In this document: piece after piece, positions 5,664-14,900 of the stretch
How the letters are laid out: each line of letters begins with the position of its first letter
How positions within the stretch are numbered: position 1 is the first letter of the stretch
DNA from: Trebonia sp.
GTDB taxonomy: Bacteria; Actinomycetota; Actinomycetes; Streptosporangiales; Streptosporangiaceae
Length of the DNA stretch: 19,357 nucleotides
Assembly (NCBI GenBank): GCA_030038035.1
Contig: JASHPP010000089.1
Span: forward strand, 1 to 19,357
Direction: 5' to 3'
Notes under the pieces: model-generated
What the model saw: the letters and a program-made list of their open reading frames with translations, nothing else
Told to the model about the DNA's origin: nothing
Databases searched by the model: none
Made by a program: the position numbers and the translations under genes

Positions 5664-7624
5664 TACTTCGCGTAGAGCTCGAGGCTCGGGCGGACCTCGT
5701 CCAGCGTGGTCGCGAGCTTCGCCGTCGTCATCGTCGGCGACACGAGCTCACCGAAGCTGTCGTTGTCGAACCAGACGCACATCGCCACGCCCTGGTCGTT
5801 GGATTGCGCTTCGGCACACGCCGCCTCGCCGCCCAGCGACCCGGCCGGCACGACGTTCGCGCCGGGGTAGGTCTGGGTGAAGTTGGCGATCGACGTGGCC
5901 GGCGCGGCGCTGGACAGCTTGCCGCCCACGAACATGAAGATCTGCGCGTCGCCGCCCGGGGCGGAGCTGCCCATCTGGTACACGGCGGAAACGACGTCGC
6001 TGGCCTGGCCGGCGCTCGTGCTCATCACCTCGTTGGCCAGCGCGCTGACCTTCATCTCCTTCTCCAGGTTCGGCATGCGGGTGAACCCGTCGACCTGGTC
6101 CGGCGCCACGATCGTGTGCGCGGGGCCGCTCGGCCCGGAGAACACGTACTTCATCAGCACACCGCCGATCGCCCCTGCCGCCACGACCGCGATGGCCCCC
6201 AGGGCCATCCACTGCCGGCGGTCGCCGCTGCGGCCGCGGCGGCGGCCGGCCGCGCGCCGCGTGCCGGTGTCCTCGCCGGCGCGGCGGCGCTGCGCCGTCC
6301 GGGAGAAGGCGGCGGGCACCTGCCTGCGGTCGTCATCCAGGTCAAGGAAGTCGAACTCGCCGGGCTCGTCCCAGTCCAGCGGCTCGTCGTCGGCGGGCGC
6401 GAGCAGCCCGGTCGCGGACCGCGCGGACCGCGGCGACCGCAGGCTGTCGATGCGCGTCTCGTCGTAGGCCGGGACGTCGAACCTGGTGTGATCCATGCCC
6501 AGGTCATCGACGCGCAGGTCATACCGGGTGTCGGCAAAGCGGTGGCGGCGGCCTGCAAAGTCCGCGCCGCCGTCGCCCCCGTCCGCCGCGTAGTCCGGAT
6601 ATCCCGAACGATCCGGGCCGCCTGTATCGAACCCGTCGTTTCCGTACCCGACAGGTTCGTCCTGCCGGATGTCTTCGCTGTCCGCCCACAGGCTGTCCAG
6701 CCGCGTCTCGTCGAAGCGGGGCACGTCGAAGCGCGTCTCGTCGAAGCGCGGGCGGTCGTAGCGCGGGTCGTCGTAGGACAGGCGGCCGTAGCTCGGCTCG
6801 TCGTAGCCGACGGCCTCGAAGTCGCCGGTCCCGATGATGCCGGACAGGTCATAGCCCGGGCCGTCGATGCCCGGCCGCGAGTACGCCGAGCCGTTGTAGT
6901 CGGCCGGGTCGTACGGCGCGGGGCCGGGGCCCCCGCGGCCGTAATCGCCTGGGGCCGGGTAGTCGAGGGCGGGGTAACCGCCCGAGTCCGCGTAGCCGCC
7001 GCCGGCCTGGTAGGACTGCTCTTCGCCCTCATAGCGCAGCGGCTGGTCGTAGTCCCACGGCTGCCGATAGGTGTCCGCCGCGCTGTAGGCCTCGACTCCC
7101 CCGTAGCCTTGCGGCTCGTGGTGGGGGTAAGCCAGCTCGATGCGCGTCGACTCCATGTATCCGGGCCCGGTGTACCCGTGCCGCCCGTACCCCGCGCGCG
7201 CGGGCGCGGGACCCGTGGGCGCGGACAGCACGTAGCCAGCCTGCCCGTAGCCGGGCTGCGGCGGCTGTCCTGGCTCGACGTATCCGCGCACCGTCCGGGT
7301 GCCCGCGATCCCGGCGTCCTGCGACGCCGGGCCGTTGTAGCCGGGGTTGGCGTAGCCGGGGTCGCCGTAACCGAAGTCGTCGGCGGCGGACCGGGCGTAG
7401 CCGCCCGGGTCGGTGCCGTACCCGCTCGCGCCGGCCGCGGCGTACGGGTGCTCGCCGTGGCTTGGCGCCGGCGGCCGGGACGCCGGGTAGCGGTAGTCGC
7501 CGCCTCGGTACTCCAGATCGGAGTACCCGGTTGGCCATGAGATGTCCGGACCGAACGGTACCTGCCGCCCATCCGGGGGAAGTCTCCCATGGTCATCCTG
7601 GGTATGCGGCCATCCGCTCCTCAT
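5663..7624 (-). CDS. Bitopic membrane protein with long Tyr/Gly/Pro/Asp-rich disordered cytoplasmic region
   Basis: 653 aa from the ATG at 7624, which has GAGGTGA upstream; the frame is open to 7762, but the extra 46 residues look non-coding. Residues about 20-430 are low-complexity, rich in Tyr, Gly, Pro and Asp (GYGDPGY-type motifs) with almost no hydrophobic core. Residues about 289-310 and 380-396 repeat a RFDETR/RFDVP motif: RFDETRFDVPRFDETRLDSL and later RFDVPAYDETRIDSL. A basic stretch (about 446-470, RRRAGE...RRAAGRRRGR) precedes a single TM (about 472-492). The extracytoplasmic domain (about 500-653) contains FTRMPNLEKEM, AQIFMFVGG and two Cys (about 603 and 616) that could form a disulfide; it ends SLELYAK. 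The positive-inside rule puts the disordered part in the cytoplasm. Function unknown; candidate scaffold or envelope sensor. Confidence 0.75.
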   Translation of the reverse strand: MRSGWPHTQDDHGRLPPDGRQVPFGPDISWPTGYSDLEYRGGDYRYPASRPPAPSHGEHPYAAAGASGYGTDPGGYARSAADDFGYGDPGYANPGYNGPASQDAGIAGTRTVRGYVEPGQPPQPGYGQAGYVLSAPTGPAPARAGYGRHGYTGPGYMESTRIELAYPHHEPQGYGGVEAYSAADTYRQPWDYDQPLRYEGEEQSYQAGGGYADSGGYPALDYPAPGDYGRGGPGPAPYDPADYNGSAYSRPGIDGPGYDLSGIIGTGDFEAVGYDEPSYGRLSYDDPRYDRPRFDETRFDVPRFDETRLDSLWADSEDIRQDEPVGYGNDGFDTGGPDRSGYPDYAADGGDGGADFAGRRHRFADTRYDLRVDDLGMDHTRFDVPAYDETRIDSLRSPRSARSATGLLAPADDEPLDWDEPGEFDFLDLDDDRRQVPAAFSRTAQRRRAGEDTGTRRAAGRRRGRSGDRRQWMALGAIAVVAAGAIGGVLMKYVFSGPSGPAHTIVAPDQVDGFTRMPNLEKEMKVSALANEVMSTSAGQASDVVSAVYQMGSSAPGGDAQIFMFVGGKLSSAAPATSIANFTQTYPGANVVPAGSLGGEAACAEAQSNDQGVAMCVWFDNDSFGELVSPTMTTAKLATTLDEVRPSLELYAK

Positions 7625-7821
7625 AGTCGCGGTCACCTCTGTGTGTCTGCTGTTGGTACCTGCGGGCAAGGTCACAACATCATCTCGACAAACAATGGCC
7701 TCCGCCACCGGAACCGCTATATCGGCGTGTCGCGCCGGAACTTTTTGTGCGTATCGCCCCAAAACTGGACATTTCGCATCGATATGTGCCGATCACGCCG
7801 CACCCGGTGACGAGCCCGCGG

Positions 7822-9426
7822 TCAGGCGATGTCGCGGCGGCGGAAGGCGGCCAGCCCGGCCGCGCCGAGCCCCAGCGCGATCACCGACAGCCACACCAGC
7901 GGGGGCGCCGCGACGGTCCCGCCGGGAAGCCGGGGAGCATGGGTGAACGGGGAGACGTCAAGCACCCATCCGGACAGCCGGAGCGCCTGGCCGAAGATGC
8001 TGATCACGACCGCCAGCCCGACCGCCGCCCAGCCCACCGCGACCGACTGGCCGGGCAACAGGCCGAACGCCGCGACGGCGATCCCCGCGATCACCAGCGC
8101 GGCGGGAAGCTGGGCCAGGCCGGCGCCGAGCATCCGGGCCACCTCGCCGCCCACGTCACCGACGCGCAGGCCGTAGCCAAGACCGGCCGCGGCACCGGCC
8201 AGCGCGAGCAGCAGGGCGCTGCCCGTGACCGCCACGAGCACGTGGCTGGACCCCCAGCGGATCCGGCCGGGGGCACCCGACAGCACCGGGTCCGCCAGGC
8301 CCCCGGTCTCCTCCGCCCGCAGGCGCAGCACGGCGGACACCCCGTAGGCGGCGGCCACCAGGCCGGCCAGCAGCATCAGCCCGGCCAGGTAGGCGTTGAC
8401 GATCGCGGACTGCCCGCCGAGCCGGGTGAACTCCTTCGTCAGCGCGCTGCTCGTGCCGAGGAGCTGGCCGATCCCCTTCGCCGCGGCACCGCAGACCGCG
8501 AACAGGAACGCGTAGCCCGCCGCCCAGCCGGCCAGCGACGGCCACTGCAGCCGCCAGGCGAGCGACTGGGGGCCGCGCAGCAGCGCGGACGCCTCCGCCC
8601 GCCCCGGCCGGGCGGGCACCAGGCCCGCCCCGTGGTCGCGCCGGGCGGCGAGCACGAACGCCAGCCAGGTGCCGGCCGCGAACACGGAGACCGGCAGCGC
8701 CAGCACCCACCATCGTTCGGATGCGAACGGCCGGAGCAGCTCCGTCCAGCCGAGCGGCAGCACCCAGGTCAGCCAGGCCGGCCCGGCGGCCCCGGCCGAG
8801 TCGCCGGCCGCCCGCGCGAGGAACGCCAGGCCGAGCACGCCGATCGCCAGCCCGCGGGCGGCCCGGGCCCCCGAGGTGAGCTGCGCGGCGACCGCGCTGA
8901 TCCCGGTGAACGCCAGCCCGCAGGTGCCGATCGCCAGCGCGAGCGCGGCCGAGCCCGCGGCCGGCAGCCCGATGACCGGCAGCACCGCGCACAGCACCGC
9001 GGTGAGCACCCCGTTGGCCAGGGCCGCGACCGCCAGCGCCGACACCAGCGGCGCCTGCCTGCCCACCCGGGCCGAGCCGATCAGCTCAAGGCGCCCGGCC
9101 TCCTCGTCCGCCCTGGTGTGCCTGATCACGATCAACACGCTCATCAGCACGGCGAACAGCGCGCCCCACACCCCGTACCGCCAGGCGGTCAGGGCGCCCA
9201 CCGAGGTCCCGTTCAGCCGGCCGTAAAGGAACAGCAGCGCCGGGTTGCCCTCCCCCGACGCCACCAGCGCCGCCCGCTGCGCCGCGGTCCTGTACAGCCG
9301 GCCGAACGCGTACGCGTTGACCGAGACCCCGGCGACGACCACGTAGACCCAGGCGGGCAGCATGATCCGGTCCCGGCGCAGCGCCAGCTCCACCAGGTCG
9401 CGGGTGCCGGTCAGGGAACGGGTCAT
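7822..9426 (-). CDS. ABC-2 type exporter permease (tetronasin-type)
   Basis: 534 aa, about 12 hydrophobic segments spread over two halves, matching the size and layout of actinobacterial antibiotic-exporter permeases such as the mycobacterial tetronasin-type transporter beside a tetronasin ATPase. The N-terminus [21 protein letters not shown] precedes the first TM (about 22-40). A cytoplasmic [22 protein letters not shown] loop follows about residue 120, and a related loop, [20 protein letters not shown], occurs in the second half; the repeated EE-x-GxLE/AD motif is typical of these fused, internally duplicated permeases. The protein ends with the cytoplasmic tail AFRRRDIA. Its ATG overlaps the stop of the upstream ATPase gene as ATGA, so the pair form one exporter. 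Substrate unknown; efflux of a hydrophobic or antibiotic compound is an inference from family. Confidence 0.88.
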   Translation of the reverse strand: MTRSLTGTRDLVELALRRDRIMLPAWVYVVVAGVSVNAYAFGRLYRTAAQRAALVASGEGNPALLFLYGRLNGTSVGALTAWRYGVWGALFAVLMSVLIVIRHTRADEEAGRLELIGSARVGRQAPLVSALAVAALANGVLTAVLCAVLPVIGLPAAGSAALALAIGTCGLAFTGISAVAAQLTSGARAARGLAIGVLGLAFLARAAGDSAGAAGPAWLTWVLPLGWTELLRPFASERWWVLALPVSVFAAGTWLAFVLAARRDHGAGLVPARPGRAEASALLRGPQSLAWRLQWPSLAGWAAGYAFLFAVCGAAAKGIGQLLGTSSALTKEFTRLGGQSAIVNAYLAGLMLLAGLVAAAYGVSAVLRLRAEETGGLADPVLSGAPGRIRWGSSHVLVAVTGSALLLALAGAAAGLGYGLRVGDVGGEVARMLGAGLAQLPAALVIAGIAVAAFGLLPGQSVAVGWAAVGLAVVISIFGQALRLSGWVLDVSPFTHAPRLPGGTVAAPPLVWLSVIALGLGAAGLAAFRRRDIA

Positions 9427-10328
9427 CGCTGGGGAGCCGGCCCGGATCGTTCGGAATAATGCCTGAGGAAAAGCTCCTCAAGGGTCGGCGGGCGGCAGGT
9501 CAGCGTGCGGACCCCGGCCGCAGTGAGAGCGCCGAGCACCTGCGTGAGAGCGGTGTTGTCCACCTCGCAGCGCAACCGGGTGCCGTCGAGGACGGCGTCA
9601 TGGATGCCTGGCATGGCGTCAACTGGGGGCGGGGGGCTGGCGAGCTCGGCGTCGACGGTCGTGCGGGTCAGGTGCCGCAGGTCGGCCAGCGAGCCGGTCT
9701 CCACCGTGCGGCCCGCGCGGATGATCGTCACGCGGTCGGCGAGCGCCTCGGCCTCGGCGAGGATGTGGCTGGACAGCAGCACGGTCCTGCCGTCGCGGCG
9801 CTCGGCGTTGACGCACTCGCGGAAGGTCGCCTCCATCAGCGGGTCAAGGCCGACGGTCGGCTCGTCGAGCAGGAGCAGTTCGGCGTCGCTGGCCAGCGCC
9901 GCGACCAGCGCGACCTTCTGCCTGTTGCCCCTGGAATACGCGCGCGCCCGCTGCGACGGGTCAAGGTCGAACCGCTCGATCAGGTCCTGCCTGCGCTTGG
10001 GGTCACCGCCGCCGCGCAGCCGGGCGAGCAGGTCGATGATCTCGCCGCCGGTCAGGCCCGGCCACAGCGTCACGTCGCCGGGCACGTAGGCGAGCCTGCC
10101 GTGCAGGGTGGTCGCGTCCCGCCACGGGTCGCCGCCGAGCAGGGCGACCGCGCCGCCGTCCTTGCGCAGCAGCCCGAGCAGGATGCGGATCGTGGTGGTC
10201 TTGCCCGCGCCGTTCGGGCCGAGGAAGGCGTGCACCTCTCCGGTGCGGACGGTCAGGTCCAGGCCGTCGAGCGCCCTGGCCGGCCCGAACGCCTTACGCA
10301 GCCCGCTCGCCTCGATAGCGTTCGCCAT
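9423..10328 (-). CDS. ABC exporter ATP-binding protein
   Basis: 301 aa nucleotide-binding protein of the drug-exporter (DrrA/tetronasin-like) type. Walker [10 protein letters not shown] (37-45), signature YSRGNRQKV (131-139, the NRQ variant frequent in this subfamily), Walker B LLLLDEP (151-157), D-loop GLD (160-162) and switch His188 in SSHIL are present. The Q-loop position reads YVPGD, without a clear Gln. A C-terminal extension of about 90 residues (from about 210) ends with [13 protein letters not shown], typical of these ATPases. Pairs with the overlapping downstream permease. No Shine-Dalgarno precedes the ATG; TAAGCT six bases upstream fits a leaderless mRNA. Transcription starts in the short region shared with the divergent MarR-type gene, so that regulator probably controls it. 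Confidence 0.93.
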   Translation of the reverse strand: MANAIEASGLRKAFGPARALDGLDLTVRTGEVHAFLGPNGAGKTTTIRILLGLLRKDGGAVALLGGDPWRDATTLHGRLAYVPGDVTLWPGLTGGEIIDLLARLRGGGDPKRRQDLIERFDLDPSQRARAYSRGNRQKVALVAALASDAELLLLDEPTVGLDPLMEATFRECVNAERRDGRTVLLSSHILAEAEALADRVTIIRAGRTVETGSLADLRHLTRTTVDAELASPPPPVDAMPGIHDAVLDGTRLRCEVDNTALTQVLGALTAAGVRTLTCRPPTLEELFLRHYSERSGPAPQR

Positions 10329-10334
10329 GACATC

Positions 10335-10340
10335 AGCTTA
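10335..10340 (-). promoter_or_regulatory. Candidate -10 of the exporter operon (leaderless)
   Basis: TAAGCT on the minus strand ends 6 bp before the ATG of the ATPase gene, so transcription would begin at or next to the start codon. No clear -35 at normal spacing; the inverted repeat occupies that place. Confidence 0.4.
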
Positions 10341-10342
10341 GC

Positions 10343-10366
10343 AAGATTCAGAAAATCGTGAATCTT
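10343..10366. promoter_or_regulatory. Operator: 8-bp inverted repeat between exporter and MarR-type gene
   Basis: AAGATTCA and TGAATCTT form a perfect 8-bp inverted repeat with an 8-bp spacer (GAAAATCG). It sits in the AT-rich interval between the divergent -10 boxes, so a bound dimer would cover the -35 regions of both promoters. Length and symmetry fit a MarR-family dimer, most simply the adjacent regulator acting on itself and the exporter. Confidence 0.7.
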
Positions 10367-10376
10367 CAAAATGTTG

Positions 10377-10382
10377 TATGAT
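10377..10382 (+). promoter_or_regulatory. -10 box of the MarR-type regulator gene (leaderless)
   Basis: TATGAT (5 of 6 matches to TATAAT) ends 7 bp before the ATG at 10390, so the mRNA is probably leaderless. This also argues against the ATG at 10378, which lies inside the box. Confidence 0.6.
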
Positions 10383-10389
10383 CACTCAC

Positions 10390-10869
10390 ATGGTGGCGGT
10401 CAGCGATCACGCGGGGGATCCGCTGCTGCGGTTCAACGAGCGGTTCGCCTCGGTGCTCGTCGCGGCCGGGTTCCCTGCGATGCCGGCGCGCGTGTTCGTC
10501 GCGTTCCTGATCTCCGACTCCGACCGGCTCACGGCCGCGGACCTCGCCGCGATGCTGCGGATAAGCCCCGCCGCGGTGTCCGGCGCGGTCCGCTACCTGA
10601 CCGGGGTCGGCCTCGTGCACAAGGAGCGGGTGCCGGGCTCGCGCCGTGACTACTTCCGCATGCCCGCGGACGTGTGGACCGAGGTGATGCGGCTGCAGAG
10701 CCAGGTCCTCGTGCGCTGGGCGGGCCTGCTGAAGGAGGGCGCAGGCCTCGTCGGCGCCGGCACGCCGGCCGGCGCCAGGATGACCGCGCACACCGCCTTC
10801 TTCGAGTTCCTGAACACCGAGATCGCCGACCTGCTCGCCCGCTGGGAAGCGCTGGAGAAGGAGCGCTAG
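10390..10869 (+). CDS. MarR/GbsR-family transcriptional regulator
   Basis: 159 aa from ATG 10390; an upstream ATG at 10378 falls inside a good -10 box. A dimerisation helix (FNERFASVLVAAGFPAMPARVFVAFLISD) is followed by a winged helix-turn-helix (about 46-92): LTAADLAAMLRISPAAVSGAVRYLTGVGLV with recognition helix SPAAVSGAVRYL, then the wing VPGSRRDYFR. The C-terminal helices (AFFEFLNTEIADLLARWEALEKE) would complete the dimer. The FPAMPARVF..LTAADLA..SPAAVSGAVRYL pattern is common in actinobacterial MarR/GbsR-like repressors that sit next to drug exporters. It is divergent from the ABC exporter across an operator-like inverted repeat, so the expected role is repression of itself and the exporter, relieved by an exported ligand. 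The ligand cannot be predicted. Confidence 0.88.
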   Translation: MVAVSDHAGDPLLRFNERFASVLVAAGFPAMPARVFVAFLISDSDRLTAADLAAMLRISPAAVSGAVRYLTGVGLVHKERVPGSRRDYFRMPADVWTEVMRLQSQVLVRWAGLLKEGAGLVGAGTPAGARMTAHTAFFEFLNTEIADLLARWEALEKER

Positions 10870-11021
10870 CTCCCGCACCCCCGAGCCGGTCAGCCAGAGT
10901 TGCCTGTGATGCGCCAGGGTAGAAACGCTACAGCGAGCCGCCATTATTACGAAGATTTTTGCTCGGTCGAGCGCTCATCGGTCGCGCGCACTGGGCGCCG
11001 CGCGAGCCGGCGCAGATAGCC

Positions 11022-11828
11022 TCAGCTCAGGTTGCCGGCGTCAAGCGCCGGGAAGGTGAACTCGCCGCCCAGGTAGCGGGCCGCCGGGTCGTCCGGGTCG
11101 GGTTCGCCGCGGGCGGCGATGACCTCGGCGGCGTACGCCTCGGCGTCGTCGCGCGGCTCGTAGCCGAGTGCCCGCGCCTCGGCCAGCGACACCCAGCCGC
11201 CGCGGGAGTTGGCCGAGACGCCGAACACCACGCGGAAGCCGGGCGACGGCGCGGTCAGGCAGGCCTCGAAAAGCCGGCCCGCGTCGTCGGGCGACAGCCA
11301 GGTGGACAGCATCCTGACGCTCGCCGGCCGCGCGAAGCAGGACAAGATGCGCACGCAGATCGCGTCGATCCCGTACCGCCGGCTGTACAGCGCGGCCAGC
11401 GCCTCGCCCGCGGCCTTGGAGACCCCGTAGTACGTGTCGGGAGCCGGGAACGCGTAGTCGGGGACGGGGAACTGCGACCGCGGGCTGAACCCGACCGCGT
11501 GGTTGGACGAGGCGAACACCACCCGGGCCACGCCCGCCCGGCGGGCGGCCTCGAAGACGACGTAGGCGCCGTTGATGTTGACGTCGAGGATCCGGTCCCA
11601 GGGCGCCTCGGACGGGATCCCGCCCAGGTGTATGACCGCGTCCGCGCCGTCGCAGGCCCGCGTCATCGCGGTCAGGTCGGTGACGGAGGCAGTCACCGCC
11701 TCCTCGCCAGGTCCGGCAGCTATCGGCACCACGTCCAGCAGGCGAAGCGCGCGGCCGGGGCGCGCCAGCCGGGGCCTGAGCATCGTCCCGATCTGCCCCG
11801 CCGCGCCGGTGATGAGGATTGTCGGCAT
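11022..11828 (-). CDS. udh: Uronate dehydrogenase (NAD-dependent, SDR/epimerase family)
   Basis: 268 aa from ATG 11828, close to the roughly 265 aa of known uronate dehydrogenases; a TTG three codons upstream is less likely. The NAD-binding motif TGAAGQIG lies at 7-14. DVNINGAYVVFEAARRAGV, VVFASSNHAVGF (104-114), Y134-x3-K138 (YYGVSK) and RMLSTWLSPDD (172-182) follow; the last block is a strong mark of Udh and is not usual in other epimerase-like proteins. Udh oxidises D-glucuronate or D-galacturonate to the aldarolactone with NAD+, the first step of oxidative uronate breakdown. No other uronate-pathway gene is in view, so a role with host or plant polymers is only suggested. The gene is divergent from the permease operon across an inverted repeat. 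Confidence 0.85.
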   Translation of the reverse strand: MPTILITGAAGQIGTMLRPRLARPGRALRLLDVVPIAAGPGEEAVTASVTDLTAMTRACDGADAVIHLGGIPSEAPWDRILDVNINGAYVVFEAARRAGVARVVFASSNHAVGFSPRSQFPVPDYAFPAPDTYYGVSKAAGEALAALYSRRYGIDAICVRILSCFARPASVRMLSTWLSPDDAGRLFEACLTAPSPGFRVVFGVSANSRGGWVSLAEARALGYEPRDDAEAYAAEVIAARGEPDPDDPAARYLGGEFTFPALDAGNLS

Positions 11829-11836
11829 GGCGCCCA

Positions 11837-11864
11837 AACATACTGCATTGTTTTGTTACCGCAA
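11837..11864 (-). promoter_or_regulatory. Candidate udh promoter (leaderless)
   Basis: On the minus strand TTGCGG (11859-11864) and TATGTT (11837-11842) are spaced by 16 bp. The -10 ends 8 bp before the udh ATG and there is no Shine-Dalgarno, suggesting leaderless initiation. The -35 lies within one arm of the inverted repeat at 11855-11884. Confidence 0.5.
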
Positions 11865-11884
11865 CGAATTGCCGTCGCGGTAAC
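11855..11884. promoter_or_regulatory. Perfect 8-bp inverted repeat between udh and permease operon
   Basis: GTTACCGC (11855-11862) and GCGGTAAC (11877-11884) are perfect inverted copies with a 14-bp spacer, so equivalent bases of the two arms are 22 bp apart, about two helical turns. One arm overlaps the putative udh -35. It could be an operator for a dimeric regulator acting on one or both genes. As RNA on the plus strand it could be a hairpin just before the permease start. Confidence 0.55.
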
Positions 11885-11905
11885 TCATGGGGAATCCTTT
11901 GGTTT

Positions 11906-14900
11906 GTGCTTACCCCGCGAGGACCGCTGGCCGCACGGCGGATGACCGTGCACTGGGTGGTCCTCGCCGCCGCGGCGCTAACGACGCTGGTGGCGGCGGC
12001 TGTCGGCGCGGCGCTGGCCGTCTTCGCCGGACAGGCGCTCCCGCAGGCGGTCAGTCACGATCTGGCGGTGGCGCCTGCCACGTCACTGAACGCCCAGGTC
12101 ACGCTGGCCGACAGCCCGCTGGCCCCGGTCAGCGCGGCGTTCAAGAGCGCGATCAGTTCGGCGCTGCTCGGGGTGCCGTCCAGCTTCTGGCAGGCTACCT
12201 GGTCCGACCCGCTCGGCCTGGTGTCCGGCGCACTGCCCGCCCGGCCGGCCAGCACCGGTCAGGGGAACACGCCGCTGCTCGAGGCCGCGGCGATGAGCGG
12301 CGTCACCTCGCGGTCCGTCCTGCTCTCCGGCCACTGGCCGGCGGCGCCCGGCGGAGCGGCGCCCGGCGGAGCGGCGCCCGTCCAGGCCGCGCTGCCGGCC
12401 ACCGCCGCCGCCCTGCTGCACGTGTCCGTCGGCGACGTGCTCCGGCTGCGGGACCGGCTCTCGGGCGGGCTGGTGACATTCACGATCACCGGCCTGTTCG
12501 CGCAGCGCCAGCTGTCCGGCCCGGCAGCCTCCTACTGGCAGCTGAACGAGGTCCCGGCGAGCGGGTCGGACACGTCCGCCGGGTTCACCACGTTCGGGCC
12601 GCTGCTGGTAAGCCCGGCGGCATTCGGCGGCGTGCTCGCCGTGGGCGGCGGTAGCTGGGTCGCACAGCCAGACATGGCGGCGTTCACCACTTCCGACCTC
12701 AGCGCGGTCTCCGCGAACATCACGGCGCTGCTCGGTTCGATGGCCAACTCCCCCGCCCTGGGCGGCGTCGACCTCACGACGAACCTGCCCGCAGTGCTCG
12801 CCGCGACGTCGAGCAACCTGGCCGTCGCCAGGTCGCTGATCGTGATCAGCGGGCTGCAGCTGCTCGTGCTCGCGGCGGCGGCGCTGCTCGCGGTCGCCCG
12901 GCTGCTCGTCACGCAGCGGGAGGGCGAGACCGCGCTGCTTGCCGCGCGCGGCGCCACCCGCTGGCAGCTCACCCGGCTGACCGCGGCCGAGATAATCCCG
13001 CTGTGTACCGCCGCGGCCGTCGCCGGCGGGGTCGCCGGGATCTGGCTGGCGCGACTGCTCGGCGACACCCTCTACGCGCGCGGCGCGGTGAGCGTGCACG
13101 TCGGCGCCGCCGGAACCTGGCTGGACGCGCTCGGCGCGACCGTCGCGGTCGCCGTGATCGCGATCGCGGCCATGCTGTTCCCCGTGCTGCGCAGCGGGCC
13201 GGGCGCCGCCAGGGCGCGCCGCGGCAGGCAGGCCGCGATCGCGGGCACCGTCCGCGCCGGCGCGGACCTGGGCCTGATCGTCCTCGCGGTGCTGGCCGGC
13301 TGGCAGCTGCGCCGGTACTCCGCGGTGACCTCGGAGGGCGCGAACGGGGCAACCGCCGGCATCGACTGGGTGCTCGCGCTGGCCCCGGCGCTGGCACTGG
13401 CGGGCGGCACGATCCTCGTGCTCCGCCTGCTGCCTGTCGCGGCGCGGGCCGGCGACAAGCTCGCCGGGCGGGGGCGCAGGCTCACCGCGTCCCTGGCCGG
13501 GTGGCAGTTCAGCCGCCAGCCGCTGCGGCAGGGCGGCGCGGCGCTGCTGCTTGTGATGGCGGTCGCCACCGGCACCCTGGCCCTGGCGCAGCATGAGAGC
13601 TGGAGCCGGTCGGCCGCCGACCAGGCCGCGTTCACGACCGGCGCGGACGTCAGGGTGGACCTGGCCGCCCCGCTGGCGCCAGGCTCCGGCGGGTCGATCG
13701 CCCATGCGGCCGGCGTGCAGGCCGCGATGGCGGTTTCCGTCATACCGGTGGCGCTGCCATCGCAGATCTTGCTCGTCGGCGCGAATCAGGCGCCGGGCGT
13801 CGTGCTGCTGCGCAGCGATCAGTCGGCGCTGCCGCCCGGGCAGCTCTTCCGCGCGATCGCGCCGGCCAGCGGGTCAGGCGGCACCGTCATCGCCGGGCGC
13901 CCGCGCAGCGTCAAGCTGACCGCCACCCTCAGCCCGGCCCAGCCGGGACTCGGCACGGTCACGGCCGCCGTGACGATCATCGACGCAAGCGGCGCGGCCT
14001 ACCAGATCCCGGTGGGCACGCTGCCCGCGGACGGCCGGCCGCACGTGCTCACCGCCCCGCTCGGCGGCAGCGATGCCAGCTACCCGTTGCGCCTGCTCCA
14101 GCTGAGCCTTTCCTACACGCTGCCCGCCAGCCAAACCGGGCACGCCGTCACGCTCACCGTGTCCGGTGCCGGGCTTGGCGGCTGGACGGTCGCCGCCAGC
14201 TCACCCGAGCTGGACGGCGTCGCGAGCGCAGGCGAGGCGTTCGGCCCGTACGCGCAGCCGCAGGTGACCGGATGGCGGCCAGGCGCGGACGGCGCCACGC
14301 TGACGTTCAGTCCAGGGTATGGCGAGACCGTGAACAACCCCCACTTCCCGCACCCCACGGTGTCGGCGGTAACCGGGCAGGTGACGCTCTCGGCGGGCGG
14401 GGCGGCCTCCACCGTGCCGGCGATCGCGACCAGGGCGTTCGACGACGCCAACAACGTCGGCGTGGGCTCGGTCGTGCCGGCCACGATCGAGGGCGTCACG
14501 GTCCCGGTCAAGATCGTCGCGCAGACGGACACGTTCCCCACGCTCACCGGCAGCGCCCTGATCGTGGACTTGCCGACCGTGCAGGCCTTCCTGGCCGGCC
14601 ACGGCGGCTCGCCGCTGCCGGTCACGCAGTGGTGGCTGACGACCTCCGGCCATGCCGTGCCAGCCGCCCTCGCCAGCGCGCTGCCGCCCGGTTCTGCCGT
14701 CACCAGCCGGACCGCGCTCGCCGCGGCCACGACCGGAGACCCGCTGTCGGGCGCCCCGCAGCAGGCCCTGCTCGCGGTGGCCGTAGCCGCCGCGCTGCTG
14801 GCCATCACCGGGTTCTGGGTCTCGATCGCGGCCAACGTCAGGCAGCGGCGCGCGGAGAACGCGCTGCTCGCCGCGCTCGGCGTCGCCCAGCGGTCCGCGG

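Noticed and set aside
5804..7540. Long plus-strand open frame (578 codons) antisense to the disordered membrane protein
   Set aside because: It is a high-GC shadow: the product is Arg/Val/Ala-rich with no domain or start signal, while the minus strand shows TM, basic stop-transfer and ordered motifs.
7747..9459. Long plus-strand open frame (570 codons) across the ABC-2 permease
   Set aside because: The product is Arg/Gln/Gly/Pro-rich without hydrophobic structure; the opposite strand encodes a clear 12-TM permease coupled to its ATPase.
11819..11905. N-terminal extension of the first permease from a TTG start
   Set aside because: It would run through the udh start codon and promoter and the inverted repeat; the added residues look non-coding.
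12083..13705. Long minus-strand open frame (540 codons) across the first permease
   Set aside because: Arg/Gln/Gly-rich shadow with no recognisable motif or ribosome-binding site.
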